From contig JADFZJ010000005.1 in the NCBI GenBank assembly GCA_015232555.1, forward strand, positions 35,979 through 99,978: a DNA stretch of 64,000 nt. The letters run 5' to 3'. The position numbers and the translations under genes were made by a program. Below are positions 56,804-64,000 of the stretch, piece by piece (position 1 is the first letter of the stretch; every line of letters starts with the position of its first letter). The notes beneath the pieces are model-generated. The model had not been told where the DNA came from and made no database searches. It worked only from the letters and a program-made list of their open reading frames with translations. The stretch comes from Desulfamplus sp. (lineage in GTDB: Bacteria > Desulfobacterota > Desulfobacteria > Desulfobacterales > Desulfobacteraceae).

Positions 56804-58810
56804 ATGGAGTTTACAGTGAAAAATACCCGTTATATTGTCGGAATAGACCTTGGAACCACAAATAGCGTTGTTGCCTACTTAGATACTCAAACCAGCGGAA
56901 AAAATAACAATTTAATAAAAGCAGGTTCATCAGAAGAGATTCGCGAACAGACGAACAGTGAACAAGAGAGCGATAAACTATCTAAGATAAAAATATTTCC
57001 GATTCCTCAACTGACAAATGCTGGAGTTATTGATAAAAGAGATGTTTTACCATCTTTTTTGTACATACAAGATGGACATGAAACTACATCAGAATCATTA
57101 AAGCTGCCGTGGAGTAATGTAGAATCTAATATTTCTGAAAGTTTACCTATTTCTGGAAGTTCAATTGCTGTGGGAGAATTTGCAAGAGAGAGAGGTGCTG
57201 AGATTCCTCATAAACTTGTATCTTCATCAAAATCATGGCTCTGCAATAAGGCTGTTGACCGTGAAGCTCCAATTCTTCCATGGGAAACATCAGCCACTAT
57301 GCAAAAAATTTCGCCTGTTCAGGCATCTGCTGCGATTTTAAATCATATCAAGGGGGCGTGGAACCATGAGATTGCTCAAGGTGACGTATCTCTATTACTT
57401 GAGCATCAATCCATCTATCTTACTGTTCCAGCTTCGTTTGATGCTGTAGCTCGTGAACTGACTGTAAAAGCTGCTAAACTTGCGGGTTTTGAAGATATTG
57501 TTCTAATTGAAGAGCCGCAAGCTGCGTTTTACTCTTGGATTGACAAATCAGGGGATAATTGGCGAAAAAATGTTAAAAAAGGTGATGTTGTCCTTGTTTG
57601 TGATATTGGTGGAGGAACAAGCGATTTCAGCCTTATTAAGGTCAAAGAGGGTGAAAAGGGTCTACTTGAATTAGAGAGGGTCGCGGTTGGTGACCATCTG
57701 CTTGTTGGGGGCGACAACATTGACTTTGCACTATCATATTTTATGGCTGCCAAATTGAAGGAAAAAAACAGAAAAATAGACTCATGGCAGATGCGAGGTC
57801 TTGTCCACTCATGCAGAAAAGCAAAAGAGACTCTTTTTGGAAGTGACGGAACTCAAGAGTATCAGATAACTATTCTGGGCAGAGGTTCTGGTCTGATTAA
57901 AGGGACAATAAAGCAGAATATTTCGGTTAATGATGTTGAAAAAATAGTGGTTGACGGCTTTTTTCCTGTGTGTAATCTCAACGATAAACCAACCTCATCA
58001 AACGTCTCAGGCATCAAGGAGTTTGGACTCTCCTATGAATCTGACCCTGCCATTACACGTCATCTTGCAAAATTTCTTTCAACTCATCTTGATAAAAACG
58101 GAAAACCAATGCTTCCAACAGCAGTTGTTTTTAATGGTGGGGTGATGAAGTCTCCCTTGCTTAGAAACCGTGTGATAGAGCTGTTAAAAAGGTGGCATGA
58201 GGAATACGGAGTACAAACCAAGATTGAGGAGGCTGAAGAGTCTGCCAATAGTGAAAATATTGATACCACTAATGTCTCGAATGCTCAGAATACAGGTATT
58301 CGTGAAATTGAGGCTGTTGATTTTGATCTCTCTGTAGCCCGCGGTGCTGCCTATTATGGTCAGGCTGCACGCGGAGAGGGGATAAAAATCAGGGGCGGGC
58401 TTGGTAAATCTTACTACATGGCAATTGAAGCATCAATGCCTGCTGTTCCCGGAATCTCCATGCCAACACGGGCACTCTGTATTGCACCATTTGGTATGGA
58501 AGAGGGAACCGAGGTTGAGTGTAAAGAGCGTCTATTCAACCTTGTGGTTGGAGAAAATGTCAAATTTGATATTATGACCTCATCTACAAGGCATGAAGAT
58601 GTAGTGGGCAGTGTGGTTGATGACTGGGAAGATATGGATATTGTGGACTTGACATCAATTGAAACCGTGTTTGAGGGAAGCAGTGAAAGCTATATTCCCA
58701 TTACCTTTGAGGTTAAAGTGACAGAGGTAGGAACTCTTGAATTTTGGGCATGTTCAAGAGATGATGATAGGAAATGGCGTTTAGAATTGAATGTAAGACC
58801 AAAAAATTGA
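56804..58810 (+). CDS. Hsp70-family protein (first of two)
   Basis: The 668-residue protein carries the Hsp70 ATPase motifs: GIDLGTTNSVVAYLD, IEEPQAAFYSWI, CDIGGGTSDFSLIKV, AVVFNGGVMKSPLL. It diverges from DnaK in the second half and lacks the C-terminal lid and EEVD-like tail. GTG at 56816 is a possible alternative start, with GGAG 5 nt before it; the ATG at 56804 lacks a good RBS. An insert near residues 27-55 is low-complexity. It lies between the DUF2760 gene and a second hsp70 gene (12-bp gap). Confidence 0.9.
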   Translation: MEFTVKNTRYIVGIDLGTTNSVVAYLDTQTSGKNNNLIKAGSSEEIREQTNSEQESDKLSKIKIFPIPQLTNAGVIDKRDVLPSFLYIQDGHETTSESLKLPWSNVESNISESLPISGSSIAVGEFARERGAEIPHKLVSSSKSWLCNKAVDREAPILPWETSATMQKISPVQASAAILNHIKGAWNHEIAQGDVSLLLEHQSIYLTVPASFDAVARELTVKAAKLAGFEDIVLIEEPQAAFYSWIDKSGDNWRKNVKKGDVVLVCDIGGGTSDFSLIKVKEGEKGLLELERVAVGDHLLVGGDNIDFALSYFMAAKLKEKNRKIDSWQMRGLVHSCRKAKETLFGSDGTQEYQITILGRGSGLIKGTIKQNISVNDVEKIVVDGFFPVCNLNDKPTSSNVSGIKEFGLSYESDPAITRHLAKFLSTHLDKNGKPMLPTAVVFNGGVMKSPLLRNRVIELLKRWHEEYGVQTKIEEAEESANSENIDTTNVSNAQNTGIREIEAVDFDLSVARGAAYYGQAARGEGIKIRGGLGKSYYMAIEASMPAVPGISMPTRALCIAPFGMEEGTEVECKERLFNLVVGENVKFDIMTSSTRHEDVVGSVVDDWEDMDIVDLTSIETVFEGSSESYIPITFEVKVTEVGTLEFWACSRDDDRKWRLELNVRPKN

Positions 58811-58822
58811 TGGGAGATTAGT

Positions 58823-61720
58823 TTGGATTTTCAGGATAAACGATATGTTGTGGGAATCGATCTTGGGACAACCAATTCTGCTGTATCCTATGTTAATATA
58901 GCTGCACTACAGGAGAGTGGATACGATCCCCAACATAAAAAGAGAGCAATAAAAATATTCAACGTTCCTCAACTTATAAGTGCAGGAGAATTTTCACCTT
59001 TTTCTGTTCTACCCTCATTTCTTTATATACCTGGCGAATATGACATATCAAAAGAGTCTATCCTCCATCCTTGGAAGCGGGAAAAGGATATGTTTGCAGG
59101 GGTGTTTGCGCGAGAACATGGTTCATTGGTACCATCAAGACTTGTATCATCTGCAAAGAGCTGGTTATGCCATGCACGTGCAGATCGTCAGGCAAAAATA
59201 TTGCCATGGGGATCAGATAAGGTTGAAAAGATATCTCCAGTAACAGCAACTGCTGAATATCTAAGGCACATAAGAAAGGCGTGGAACCACTCTGTAAAAG
59301 ATGAAGATGATTTTCTTGAAAATCAGTATGTTGTCATTACAGTACCAGCATCTTTTGACGAGGCAGCCCGTGAATTTACATTAGAAGCTGCACGGCAGGC
59401 AGGTTTTGGCAATCAGATTACGCTTTTAGAAGAGCCGCTTGCCGCATTTTACAGTTGGCTTGTTGAGCATGAGCATGACTGGCAGAATCATGTAAATTCT
59501 GATGACCTGATTTTAGTCTGTGATGTGGGCGGAGGAACCACTGACTTTACACTTATATCGTTAAAAAATGTTGAGGGACCTCCCCGTTTTGAAAGACTTG
59601 CAGTGGGAGATCACCTGATATTGGGAGGAGACAATATTGATCTTGCTTTAGCAAGGTTTGTGGAGTCAAAATTTTCCAAAAAACAGTCATTAACTTCAGA
59701 CAAATGGAAAACGTTATGCCATAAATGCAGGTCTGCAAAAGAGCAGATACTTGATAACGAAAAGTTAAACAGCGTCAGAATTACCATTAAAGGGGAAGGA
59801 AGCTCCCTGATTGCAGGGACATTAGCAGCAGATTTGACAAAATCCGAGTTGGAAAATATCCTGTGTGAAGGATTTTTTCCAGATGTTGAGCCATCAAAAG
59901 AGATTGGGAAAAAAGCTGGCAGAGCCATTGCAGAGTTTGGTCTTCCTTATGAACAAGAGCCTGCAATTACCCGACATATTGGCTATTTTTTGGAAAAGCA
60001 TCGGGAGAACATTAAAGCAACTCTTGGTAAAGAACCTATGCCTGATCTGATTCTTTTTAATGGCGGCTCTTTGAAACCAAAAATTGTTCAGGAAAGAATA
60101 AGAGATGCAATAAGAAGATGGTTTGCCTGTGATAATCTTGAGTTGCCCAAAATACTTGAAAATGACTCTCCTGATTTGTCGGTTGCAATTGGAGCATCAT
60201 ATTATGGACTTGTCAAGCAGGGGACAGGGGTTCGGGTAGGAAGCGGCAGCCCAAGAAGCTACTATATTGAAATTACTAAACAAGATATTAATTTAGCTGA
60301 TAATATAATAGAGAATAGTCAATTATCAGGTAATAACAATAATATATCTAACACAGATAATGCAACAGACAAAAGAGGTGGGCAAGCGATCTGTATTGTA
60401 GAGCGAGGACTTGATGAAGGCACCACAATCAAACTTCCAGAGATGAAATTTGATGTAGTTGCAAATCAGCCAGTTGTATTCAATATATTCAGTTCAAGTT
60501 TTCGTTCTGGAGACAAAAGCGGAGACATTATTGATATTGATGACTCATTAACTCCCATGACACCTCTTCAGACCATAATCAGGTTTGGAAAAAAGGGTGA
60601 AAAAAGTTATGTACCAGTAGTTATCGAACCAAAATATACAGAGATGGGCACACTTGCAATATGGTGTCGCTCTTGTATTAGTAACCACAGATGGAAATTA
60701 CAGTTTCAACTAAGAGAGGCATTAGCAGGGGAAGTCAAGGATACAGAGGTCTTTGACAGTGCTCTTATAGAAGATGCCTGTCAGCTTGTAGAGAGAACCT
60801 TTGCTCAAAGTGGAGAAACAATCAGCGGTTCAGATGCCCAAAATTTAGATGTCCAAACGCTTGTCAGACAGCTCGAAACAGTGGTTGACAAGAAAAAAAA
60901 TGGCTGGACTCTCTCTTTTTTAAGGGCAATCGCAGATTCTCTTATTAAAAATGCAGATTTCAGGAAAAACAGCCCTGAACATGAGGTAAGATGGCTTAAT
61001 CTCACAGGATTTTGTATCCGCCCTGGTTTTGGAGATGCGTTTGATCAAGAGAGAGTCCGTCAACTGTGGAAAATCTATCTGGCAGGTCCAATATTTCCCA
61101 AATGCAAACAAAATGCCTTGGAGTGGTGGATATTTTGCAGAAGAGTTGCAGGTGGATTGAGTGCTGGACAGCAGAGGCTTTTCTTTCAAAATATCACTCC
61201 GCTCCTCCTCTCTGAGAGCAGCACAAGAAAAAGATGCTCTCCTCAGGAGATGACAGAAATGTGGATGGCAGTTGCAAACATGGAACGTCTTATTGTGAAG
61301 GATAAAATATCTTTGGCAAAAAAACTGATATCCTCCTTAAAACCAGGAAAAACCTCAAAACAACTCTTGTGGGCACTCTCCAGAATTGGAGCAAGGGAGT
61401 TGTTGTATGGTTCTGTTGACAGGGTAGTTCCAGCCAAAGAGGTATCAAACTGGATACGAAAAATTTGCAAAATAGACTGGACAACAAACGATCCGATTGT
61501 TTCGGCAGTTGTCCAGATTGTTAGAAAAACAGGAGATAGAACAAGAGATGTTGCAGATGAGTTGATAGATATAGTCCTTCCATGGCTTGAACAGATGAGA
61601 GCAAACGAATCATCTTTGCTAATGGTCAAGCAGATAGTCCCTATAGAATCTTTTGAAGAGAGCACAATCTATGGCGAAAGCCTTCCTCATGGACTTATCT
61701 TGAGAGGAACGGTTTTTTGA
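58823..61720 (+). CDS. Hsp70-family protein with C-terminal DUF3731 (DnaK-related) domain
   Basis: The start is TTG at 58823 with GGGAG upstream, giving MDFQDKRYVVGIDLGTTNSA. The Hsp70 ATPase motifs recur (LLEEPLAAFYSWL, CDVGGGTTDFTLISL, LILFNGGSLKPKI). Residues about 650-965 form a helical domain of the DUF3731 type (ALEWWIFCRRVAGGLSAGQQ, then MAVANMERL). A low-complexity Asn-rich insert lies near residues 490-515. It is about half as long again as DnaK. The pair of Hsp70 proteins may form a heteromeric complex (inference). Confidence 0.9.
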   Translation: MDFQDKRYVVGIDLGTTNSAVSYVNIAALQESGYDPQHKKRAIKIFNVPQLISAGEFSPFSVLPSFLYIPGEYDISKESILHPWKREKDMFAGVFAREHGSLVPSRLVSSAKSWLCHARADRQAKILPWGSDKVEKISPVTATAEYLRHIRKAWNHSVKDEDDFLENQYVVITVPASFDEAAREFTLEAARQAGFGNQITLLEEPLAAFYSWLVEHEHDWQNHVNSDDLILVCDVGGGTTDFTLISLKNVEGPPRFERLAVGDHLILGGDNIDLALARFVESKFSKKQSLTSDKWKTLCHKCRSAKEQILDNEKLNSVRITIKGEGSSLIAGTLAADLTKSELENILCEGFFPDVEPSKEIGKKAGRAIAEFGLPYEQEPAITRHIGYFLEKHRENIKATLGKEPMPDLILFNGGSLKPKIVQERIRDAIRRWFACDNLELPKILENDSPDLSVAIGASYYGLVKQGTGVRVGSGSPRSYYIEITKQDINLADNIIENSQLSGNNNNISNTDNATDKRGGQAICIVERGLDEGTTIKLPEMKFDVVANQPVVFNIFSSSFRSGDKSGDIIDIDDSLTPMTPLQTIIRFGKKGEKSYVPVVIEPKYTEMGTLAIWCRSCISNHRWKLQFQLREALAGEVKDTEVFDSALIEDACQLVERTFAQSGETISGSDAQNLDVQTLVRQLETVVDKKKNGWTLSFLRAIADSLIKNADFRKNSPEHEVRWLNLTGFCIRPGFGDAFDQERVRQLWKIYLAGPIFPKCKQNALEWWIFCRRVAGGLSAGQQRLFFQNITPLLLSESSTRKRCSPQEMTEMWMAVANMERLIVKDKISLAKKLISSLKPGKTSKQLLWALSRIGARELLYGSVDRVVPAKEVSNWIRKICKIDWTTNDPIVSAVVQIVRKTGDRTRDVADELIDIVLPWLEQMRANESSLLMVKQIVPIESFEESTIYGESLPHGLILRGTVF

Positions 61721-61741
61721 TTAACCTTGCCAAAACGATCT

Positions 61742-61787
61742 TGATGGTTTCGTAACAACTTGATTTTGGGTTTTTACGAGACCATCA
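61742..61787. terminator. Palindromic terminator/repeat between convergent genes
   Basis: TGATGGTTTCGTAA (61742-61755) pairs with TTACGAGACCATCA (61774-61787) with one mismatch, around an 18-nt loop. It lies just after the Hsp70 operon and before the convergent SDR gene. I recall similar GATGGTTTCGTAA palindromes as frequent intergenic elements in Desulfobacterales genomes. Confidence 0.65.
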
Positions 61788-61807
61788 ATATAAATGCAGC
61801 ACTATTT

Positions 61808-62626
61808 TTATAAAATCCCAGTAGGCATTTCTGGAACTCTTTCTCCTCCCAGCACATAGCCTCCGTCAAGCCGCAAGACGCTTCCTGTCATATATGGGGC
61901 ATCTTTTATAATAAACATTACAGCCTTAACTATATCTTCAAGATTTCCAGTTCTGCCGACAAGAGTGTGGTCAACGATTGCCCTCTTTTCGTAATCTGTT
62001 AATACTGTCTCCCAGCCTCGTGTTTGTTGAGCATGGCGAGTCTCAAATATACCTAACATAATCTCATTTACACGAATTGAAGGAGCACCAATTCTTGCCC
62101 ATGTTTCAGTCAGAAGTGATACTCCTCTGACAGCAGCAGAATAGCCGTCATTAAATAGAAGAGCAGCCGGTCCGCTTCTTCCTACAATAGCAGCAATAGA
62201 TGAGAAATTAATCACAACACCATCATCTGATTTTTTAAGAAGAGGGAGCATCTCGTTGAATACCCATCTTTTTGCCTTGAGGGTAGTTGCCATCTCAAGT
62301 TCCCACTGCTCTTCAATATATTCCCCATGAACAGCAGGCCAGCCACCACGTTCAATGTTGTTTATCAAAATATCGATTTTCCCAAAACGCTCTTCAATCA
62401 TGCGTTTAAGCTTCTTTATCTGTTCTACATCAAGAAGATTTACATCGTAAATTGAATAATTGCCACCTAAAGCAGCAAACGAATTTTCCATCTCTTTAAA
62501 ACTATCCTGCCAGTCATGGCGTGTTAGGGCAAGATTTACACCCTCTTTTGCAAGAGCAACTCCTATTGCTCTGCCAATCCCCTTTACAGCACCAAGCACA
62601 AGGGCGTTTTTACCTTTTAATTGCAT
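61808..62626 (-). CDS. SDR-family protein with altered catalytic site
   Basis: The 272-residue classical SDR has the nucleotide-binding LGAVKGIGRAIG, NNIERGG in place of NNAG, and the catalytic Ser in INFSSIAA. The active-site tyrosine is present (NDGYSAAVRGVS), but the lysine expected four residues later is valine, followed by arginine. The C-terminus YMTGSVLRLDGGYVLGG is normal. It may be inactive, use another residue, or act on a different chemistry. It stands alone, convergent with the Hsp70 operon. Confidence 0.85.
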   Translation of the reverse strand: MQLKGKNALVLGAVKGIGRAIGVALAKEGVNLALTRHDWQDSFKEMENSFAALGGNYSIYDVNLLDVEQIKKLKRMIEERFGKIDILINNIERGGWPAVHGEYIEEQWELEMATTLKAKRWVFNEMLPLLKKSDDGVVINFSSIAAIVGRSGPAALLFNDGYSAAVRGVSLLTETWARIGAPSIRVNEIMLGIFETRHAQQTRGWETVLTDYEKRAIVDHTLVGRTGNLEDIVKAVMFIIKDAPYMTGSVLRLDGGYVLGGERVPEMPTGIL

Positions 62627-62736
62627 AATGTTATCTCAAACTATATTCTTTATTAAACTAAATAATCAAAATTAACTTAATAAGTTTGATAAAAAAGTAT
62701 TATTGTTTTTGTTAATAGCGAGTTTTTAAGTCAGTT

Positions 62737-63567
62737 TTAAACTTTGATTTCAATTCCAAAGAGCATGTTTTTAATCCACGCTAACCCAAAATCCAGAAGA
62801 GCTATATCATCAGTTTTTATTCTTTCAAGCAGTGATTGTGAAATATTACTGTTTTTTATTAAATCTTTTAGTAATCCTTTTTCAGTTTGCCCATTTTCAA
62901 AAATTTTAGATCTAAAAGTATCTAAATTATAACATGCAAGATAAAATTTATCAGCATCTGCACCATCAAGTTTTCCTGGTATGATTCGGTTTTTAAGGCT
63001 TATGATTTCCATCATTTTATCATTCATAAAATTGTGCATATCCACATCTTGCCTTTTTAACCAATCACGAACTGTCAGTTGTAATTTGGATTTGTTTAAG
63101 GCACTATCTTGAGAATGCTCGTTTTTATTAGCTCTATGAGCATATCCATCTTTATCTGAAAATCCAAGACAGTGAGGCTCTTGAATCAAGGCGAAATACT
63201 CTGTCACCTCACCTGTCTGCCGAGAGCGGACAATTGCCCTTGCAATTGGGTACATCCTGCACGACGCTGGTCTGTCTGGATATATTGAGCAGCCTGATTC
63301 TTTCACAAAAGGGCAGGCATGTCCTGAATCTGGGTTAGATTTAAATGTCACTACAGGCAAACCTGTTTCGGGACCATTGTGCCGTGATGTATATTGCTTT
63401 AAAAACTCGTCAGATGTTATACTTAAATTTTTTTTCAACCTGAGAATATCATAAGGAGTCAGGAACTGATTCAAATCCCTGCAACACGCATTAAAACAGT
63501 AAACATCAGGCGAACATTCAAACAACAACGGCTCATCAATCCCTATGGGAATCATCTCTTCACTCAT
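62737..63567 (-). CDS. YkgJ-family cysteine-cluster protein
   Basis: The 276-residue protein has the CxxxCC-type metal-binding pattern of YkgJ/UPF0153: CFNACCRDLNQFLTPYDILR near residue 24, then CPFVKESGCSIYPDRPASCR. These cysteines probably bind iron or zinc. The C-terminal 130 residues are unassigned. The function of the family is unknown. The gene has no close neighbour on its strand; the SDR gene starts 110 bp downstream. Confidence 0.87.
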   Translation of the reverse strand: MSEEMIPIGIDEPLLFECSPDVYCFNACCRDLNQFLTPYDILRLKKNLSITSDEFLKQYTSRHNGPETGLPVVTFKSNPDSGHACPFVKESGCSIYPDRPASCRMYPIARAIVRSRQTGEVTEYFALIQEPHCLGFSDKDGYAHRANKNEHSQDSALNKSKLQLTVRDWLKRQDVDMHNFMNDKMMEIISLKNRIIPGKLDGADADKFYLACYNLDTFRSKIFENGQTEKGLLKDLIKNSNISQSLLERIKTDDIALLDFGLAWIKNMLFGIEIKV

Positions 63568-64000
63568 AATAGAAAATAGTATCCTTTTTTAATATAAATA
63601 TAAATTTTTTGTAAATATATCGTCATCTTTCATTTTCTGCTTTCCACTTTTCTGAACAACAATCAATCCTTAATACAATTCTTGAATCAAATATATTCCT
63701 GCTATATTTACTATATATTGTATATAATAAATGTGTTTTATCGTATATATTGATATTATTTTAGGGCGGTTAAATCTTACTTTAAATATTTGTCAGTTTT
63801 AAAAATCAGCATGGCAAAAGTTCTTGACAAGGATATTTGCCAGTGATACTTTTCCTGCGTTTATAATTCTTTGGGAAAGTGATAATTATTTAAAAACCTA
63901 AGAAAGAATATCACAATTTCTTCAAATAACATTACTTAAAATTATTAATGTTATTAACATATTCATTAATTAATATAAATAATAGTATGGATGAACAGGC
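63568..64000. other. AT-rich region at the right edge
   Basis: This 433-bp region lies upstream of the ykgJ-like gene. It is A/T-rich with runs of TATATA near 63710-63765. A sigma-70-like promoter candidate lies at 63824-63852. An ATG at 63987 starts MDEQA but lacks a RBS, so I do not call a gene there. Confidence 0.55.
63824..63852 (+). promoter_or_regulatory. Sigma-70-like promoter candidate
   Basis: TTGACA (63824-63829), a 17-bp spacer, then TACTTT (63847-63852). The -35 is a perfect match and the -10 is partial. It points out of the window to the right. TTTGCCAGTGATACTTTT within it is unlike the surrounding A/T-rich DNA. Confidence 0.4.

Noticed and set aside
63987..64000. ATG at the right edge opening a frame MDEQA
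   Set aside because: There is no Shine-Dalgarno sequence before it and only four or five codons are visible, so a gene start cannot be supported.

Overview
Organism. The window is AT-rich DNA from a Gram-negative anaerobe, most probably a deltaproteobacterium of the Desulfobacterales. This is an inference. It rests on KdsB (lipopolysaccharide KDO activation), a tungsten-type aldehyde:ferredoxin oxidoreductase, a DUF3786 protein, a DUF2760/Hsp70/Hsp70 cluster, many sigma-54 activators, a large lipid/polyketide megasynthase, and several families of small palindromic intergenic repeats. I saw no rRNA, tRNA, CRISPR array, prophage or intact transposase.  Layout. (1) 1-2895, minus: the N-terminal 965 residues of a megasynthase (two nitronate-monooxygenase/PfaD-like domains, then a ketosynthase) that runs off the left edge. 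(2) 3385-8834, plus: two exported cysteine proteases, clostripain type and papain type. (3) 8910-17581, minus: housekeeping and envelope genes (PlsC-like acyltransferase, LPP20-like exported protein, HD phosphohydrolase, MobB, KdsB, CyuA-like cysteine desulfidase, metallophosphoesterase, DUF3786) and an ATPase-less sensor kinase. (4) 17876-22321, plus: NifA-type activator, DUF554 membrane protein, 2,4-dienoyl-CoA-reductase-like flavoenzyme. (5) 22823-27753, minus: a TetR regulator followed by a small protein, an iron alcohol dehydrogenase and an AOR, with a 35-bp palindromic candidate operator. (6) 27924-31279, minus: RfbD and glycogen phosphorylase. (7) 31583-37314: acyl-CoA transferase fused to a GNAT domain, a 66-residue Cys/His-rich protein, an ISL3-type transposase remnant, a methyltransferase and LigA. 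(8) 37345-51521, minus: PabA/TrpG, then a long signalling block: sigma-54 activator, ornithine aminotransferase, GGDEF enzyme, CheC-like and CheY-like proteins, AcuB-like CBS protein, AcuC-like deacetylase, two UspA proteins, an NtrC-type two-component pair, TesB and CheV. (9) 51769-54929, plus: two GT2 glycosyltransferases and a sugar-nucleotide epimerase. (10) 55144-61720, plus: exported helix-hairpin-helix protein, then DUF2760, Hsp70 and Hsp70-DUF3731. (11) 61808-63567, minus: an SDR protein lacking its catalytic lysine, and a YkgJ-type cysteine-cluster protein.  How the parts connect. Aldehyde/alcohol/acyl-CoA redox recurs (AOR, iron ADH, dienoyl-CoA reductase-like enzyme, CoA transferase, thioesterase), as fits an anaerobe using organic acids. 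AcuB, AcuC and the GNAT-fused CoA transferase hint at acetylation control of acyl-CoA metabolism. The least understood conserved unit is DUF2760/Hsp70/Hsp70-DUF3731. Non-coding DNA is rich in structure: two dispersed repeat families with three copies each, a duplicated translation-initiation region, a triplicated 42-bp repeat, a G9 tract in a Shine-Dalgarno position, and several long palindromes.
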